Source: Beijerinckiaceae bacterium (GTDB taxonomy: Bacteria > Pseudomonadota > Alphaproteobacteria > Rhizobiales > Beijerinckiaceae). Taken from it: a stretch of 7,737 nucleotides of DNA. Numbering within the stretch: position 1 is the stretch's first letter; each line of letters begins with the position of its first letter. The DNA is taken from positions 1-7,737 of the forward strand of contig DAIESR010000085.1 in NCBI GenBank assembly GCA_027346205.1, written 5' to 3'. The translations under genes were made by a program, and so were the position numbers. Under the pieces are notes generated by a model. The model saw only the letters and a list, made by a program, of their open reading frames with translations. It ran no database searches and had not been told where the DNA came from. Positions 5,900 through 7,737 of the stretch are shown here, one piece after another.

Positions 5900-5945
5900 G
5901 CATCAGACTTTTCCCGCAGCCGGTTCCCACCTGCGGGTCTGATGC
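5900..5945. repeat. Palindromic repeat unit C adjoining the yebC stop codon
   Basis: GCATCAGA (5900-5907) pairs with TCTGATGC (5938-5945); after a one-sided bulge CTTTT (5908-5912), CCCGCAG (5913-5919) pairs with CTGCGGG (5931-5937) around the loop CCGGTTCCCAC. It has the same architecture as unit A (8-bp outer stem, pyrimidine bulge on the left arm only, inner stem, loop) but different stem sequence. It ends next to the yebC stop, TAA at 5948-5946 on the minus strand. Confidence 0.7.
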
Positions 5946-6161
5946 TTAGCCACTCAGTTTCGCCAGAAGTGCGTCGGACACTTCGAAATTGGCGTAGACA
6001 TTCTGCACATCATCATTGTCTTCGAGCGAATTGATGAGACGCAGGATCTTTTCGCCCGCCTCATCGTCGACGCCGATCGTGTTTTGCGGCTTCCAGACGA
6101 TGCTGACCTTGCGAGGCTCGCCGAATTTCGTCTCCAGCGCCTGGGCTACGTCGCGCACCAT
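5946..6161 (-). CDS. YebC C-terminal fragment, possible reinitiation product (71 residues)
   Basis: Begins with ATG at 6161 directly after the TAA of the upstream fragment, in the same frame, then GTG as second codon. It carries [23 protein letters not shown] and the C-terminal [20 protein letters not shown]. There is no ribosome site of its own, so expression would need reinitiation or stop readthrough. Its stop TAA abuts the palindromic repeat mosaic. Confidence 0.5.
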   Translation of the reverse strand: MVRDVAQALETKFGEPRKVSIVWKPQNTIGVDDEAGEKILRLINSLEDNDDVQNVYANFEVSDALLAKLSG

Positions 6162-6692
6162 TTAGAGACTGGTCGTGATCTCATGGCCGTCCTCGCTCAA
6201 GACGACATCGTCAGCGCCAGCCTCGATCGCCGCCTCCAGCATCTGATCTTCGGACGCGGCCTTAGCCTCGAATTCGATCACACCGACATGGTCGAACATG
6301 AAGGAGACCGCGCCGGTTTCGGCAAGCGTTCCGCCGGCCTTGGTGAAATAGGAGCGCACCTCGCCCGCCGTCCGATTGCGATTGTCGGTCAAGGCCTCGA
6401 CGATCACGGCGACGCCGCCAGGCGCATAACCCTCGTAACGCACCTCGTCATAATTTTCCGAATCGGCGCCCGAGGCCTTTTTGATGGCCCGTTCGATATT
6501 GTCCTTCGGCATGTTTTCCGCGCGCGCCGCGAGCACGGCCGCGCGCAGGCGCGCATTCATGGCGATATCGGGCAGGCCGAGCTTGGCAGCCACCGTGATT
6601 TCACGCGCAAGCTTGGAGAAGAGCTTGGAGCGAATCGCATCCTGCTTGCCCTTCTTGTGCATGATGTTCTTGAACTGACTATGTCCAGCCAT
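6162..6692 (-). CDS. yebC: YebC N-terminal fragment (176 residues)
   Basis: The first open part of the interrupted yebC. It contains the complete helical domain 1 (about 1-80, basic, with the [13 protein letters not shown] helix at 64-76) and the first part of the mixed alpha/beta region ([14 protein letters not shown] at 86-99, [15 protein letters not shown] at 127-141). It ends in DGHEITTSL, inside domain 3. Because domain 2 of YebC is completed by the C-terminus, this product should be misfolded on its own. Confidence 0.75.
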   Translation of the reverse strand: MAGHSQFKNIMHKKGKQDAIRSKLFSKLAREITVAAKLGLPDIAMNARLRAAVLAARAENMPKDNIERAIKKASGADSENYDEVRYEGYAPGGVAVIVEALTDNRNRTAGEVRSYFTKAGGTLAETGAVSFMFDHVGVIEFEAKAASEDQMLEAAIEAGADDVVLSEDGHEITTSL

Positions 6693-6774
6693 TCCTTCCC
6701 CGATCGGCATGTCTGATTGGAAATTGCTTCGCCGCTCTATAAGCCCGCCGCGCCGCGAAATAAAGGAAGGGCGT

Positions 6775-7413
6775 TCAACGACCCTGTGCGTCCCTATGTT
6801 CCTGGTGCGCCGCAGCAAATATCTCGCGGGCGGCATCGGCATTGAGGAGAGCGATCCCCAGGCCCACGACAACATCCGGCCAGACACTGGGCCAGAGGGC
6901 GGTGACGGCCCCTGCCGCGATAATCGCGACATTGGCGAAGACGTCATTGCGGGCGGAAAGAAAGGCAGCCCGGGTCAGGCTGCCAGCGTGACTGCGCACC
7001 CGCGCCAGGATCAATGCACAGGTTCCATTGACGAGCAAGGCGCCGAGCCCGGTCAGGGTCAAAGGCACGGCCGCCGGCGGAAGAGGCACGGCGATCTTAT
7101 GGAACAGCATGAGTATGCCGGCGGAAGCCGGGAGAAGCAGCAGCGCCGAGAGCCCCATGCCGAGCCGCGCCCGCCAAATGGCACCAAAACGCAGGCCCGC
7201 GAGGATCAGGCCGCTCACCGCGGTGTCTTCAAGAAAGTCGACGCTGTCGGCAATGAGCGAGACAGAGCCGATCGCCAGAGCGACCAGAAGCTCGATAATG
7301 AAATAGGCGAGATTCAAACCGATGACGAACCGCAGGCTCGCAATGAGGCGCGGATCGGAGAAGCTCGCGCCAGCGCTGTCAGCTTCACGCATGGGCGGCA
7401 TGTTCTGCGTCAT
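6775..7413 (-). CDS. Short CDF-type cation transporter without C-terminal domain
   Basis: An inner-membrane protein of 212 residues related to the cation diffusion facilitator family, which exports divalent metals in exchange for protons. Hydrophobic segments lie at about 25-48, 53-75, 86-104, 116-137, 158-174 and 178-194. [16 protein letters not shown] (49-64) is the TM2 signature; D59 and D63 take the positions of the two TM2 metal ligands (H/D and D). In TM5, RNDVFAN (155-161) puts D157 and N161 where typical members have H or D and D, so the site would be D-D-D-N. The cytoplasmic C-terminal domain of about 80 residues found in YiiP and ZitB is absent. The start is ATG at 7413, overlapping the upstream stop (ATGA), so the two genes are translationally coupled. 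The transported ion cannot be predicted. Confidence 0.82.
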   Translation of the reverse strand: MTQNMPPMREADSAGASFSDPRLIASLRFVIGLNLAYFIIELLVALAIGSVSLIADSVDFLEDTAVSGLILAGLRFGAIWRARLGMGLSALLLLPASAGILMLFHKIAVPLPPAAVPLTLTGLGALLVNGTCALILARVRSHAGSLTRAAFLSARNDVFANVAIIAAGAVTALWPSVWPDVVVGLGIALLNADAAREIFAAAHQEHRDAQGR

Positions 7414-7737
7414 TCGCCCTGCGCAGACAGCGCCAAAACCTTGCGCATTTCCGCTGCGGCAGCCGCGCGCTCGGCCTTGAATTGCGGATTGGTTGCCATC
7501 ACGGCGAAGAGCGCATAGGCGAGCCTTTTGCCGGCCTCTATATCGCTCGGGAAATGCGACCCGCAGACGAGGCGGCTATGCGCATAATCATCGGCACGGG
7601 CGAAGATCGCATCGCGGCGTTCCGGCAGAATGGAAGCAAGCACCAGCGCCATGAGATAGCCGGAAATGGTATGGCCGCTCGGATAGGAGTCGTTTTTGAT
7701 CTTGATCCGGCAAACCGGGTGCAGGCTCTTGTCCAAA
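7410..7737 (-). CDS. PAP2 / class A non-specific acid phosphatase, N-terminus cut by window edge
   Basis: The C-terminal 108 codons of a PAP2-superfamily phosphatase, most like bacterial class A acid phosphatases (PhoN type), which hydrolyse phosphomonoesters in the periplasm. Two of the three signature motifs are visible: DSYPSGHT (16-23 of the visible part; H22 is the acid/base histidine of the PSGH motif) and SRLVCGSHFPSD (54-65), which fits SRx5Hx3D with H61 as the phospho-accepting histidine and D65. The KxxxxxxRP motif should lie just beyond the window. A TTG at 7736 is not taken as the start because family members have about 130 more residues ahead. The stop overlaps the start of the cation transporter, giving a two-gene operon. 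Confidence 0.85.
   Translation of the reverse strand, partial: LDKSLHPVCRIKIKNDSYPSGHTISGYLMALVLASILPERRDAIFARADDYAHSRLVCGSHFPSDIEAGKRLAYALFAVMATNPQFKAERAAAAAEMRKVLALSAQGE

Larger units (their letters stand above)
5946..6692 (-). pseudogene. yebC: YebC/PmpR family protein interrupted by an in-frame TAA
   Basis: YebC/PmpR/TACO1 proteins were first described as transcription regulators and are now linked to ribosome function and translation of difficult sequences. Read through, the gene gives 176 + 1 + 71 = 248 residues, the exact family length, starting [18 protein letters not shown]. Both halves lie in one frame; TAA at 6164-6162 replaces codon 177, where close relatives have glutamate as I recall them, so one G-to-T change of GAA would explain it. 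No frameshift is needed and the sequence after the stop is fully conserved in character ([28 protein letters not shown]). The start is ATG at 6692 with GGGGAAGG directly ahead. The stop may be a recent mutation, a sequencing error, or tolerated by reinitiation at the ATG that follows it. Function is therefore doubtful. Confidence 0.85.

Noticed and set aside
6084..6716. Plus-strand open frames opposite yebC and the cation transporter (also 6709-7518)
   Set aside because: The minus-strand proteins show clear family motifs; these antisense frames are low in hydrophobic structure and rich in Arg, Gly and Asp, as expected of shadows.

Overview
The window looks like chromosomal DNA from a GC-rich alphaproteobacterium, most likely Hyphomicrobiales (Beijerinckiaceae- or Bradyrhizobium-like). 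This is inferred from three things: a BluB protein whose key residues fall at nearly the same numbers as in Sinorhizobium meliloti BluB; an alphaproteobacterial-type YebC; and intergenic palindromic repeats bounded by TAGAGC, a style I associate with this order. No tRNA, rRNA, CRISPR array, transposase or phage gene is visible.

Layout. (1) 1-821, minus: the N-terminal part of a Tat-exported phosphoesterase (phospholipase C / AcpA type), cut by the window edge. (2) 1030-3825: a divergent sulfur module. An exported two-domain rhodanese runs leftward (1121-2089) to a strong intrinsic terminator. A three-gene operon runs rightward: two half-size YeeE/YedE membrane proteins with a 4-base overlap (2300-2818, 2815-3489) and an exported protein of 105 residues with six Pro-Cys-Gly units (3508-3825). 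The shared gap holds an AT-rich dyad (2231-2250) that could be an operator. (3) 3943-4695, plus: a histidine-rich cytoplasmic protein of unknown function. (4) 4696-5133: a gene-free stretch with a palindromic repeat and a weak promoter candidate. (5) 5134-5799, plus: bluB, the oxygen-dependent synthase of the lower ligand of vitamin B12. (6) 5796-5949: a mosaic of three palindromic units filling the gap between the convergent genes bluB and yebC. (7) 5946-6692, minus: yebC, interrupted by an in-frame TAA at codon 177 that is followed at once by ATG. (8) 6775-7737, minus: a short CDF-type cation transporter, overlapped by 4 bases with an upstream PAP2 / class A acid phosphatase that runs off the window.

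How the genes may work together. The rhodanese, the YeeE/YedE pair and the Cys-rich peptide form a plausible unit for capturing periplasmic thiosulfate or sulfane sulfur and importing it. The rhodanese would handle sulfane sulfur in the periplasm, the paired membrane proteins would form the thiol-lined channel, and the peptide could be an extracytoplasmic thiol carrier or metal/sulfur buffer. No TusA-like cytoplasmic acceptor is encoded here. The remaining genes look like ordinary housekeeping or accessory functions without an obvious link to it.

The points most worth a second look are the PCG-repeat protein in its sulfur-transport context, the single-codon interruption of yebC, and the repeat mosaic that supplies the stop codons of both bluB and yebC.
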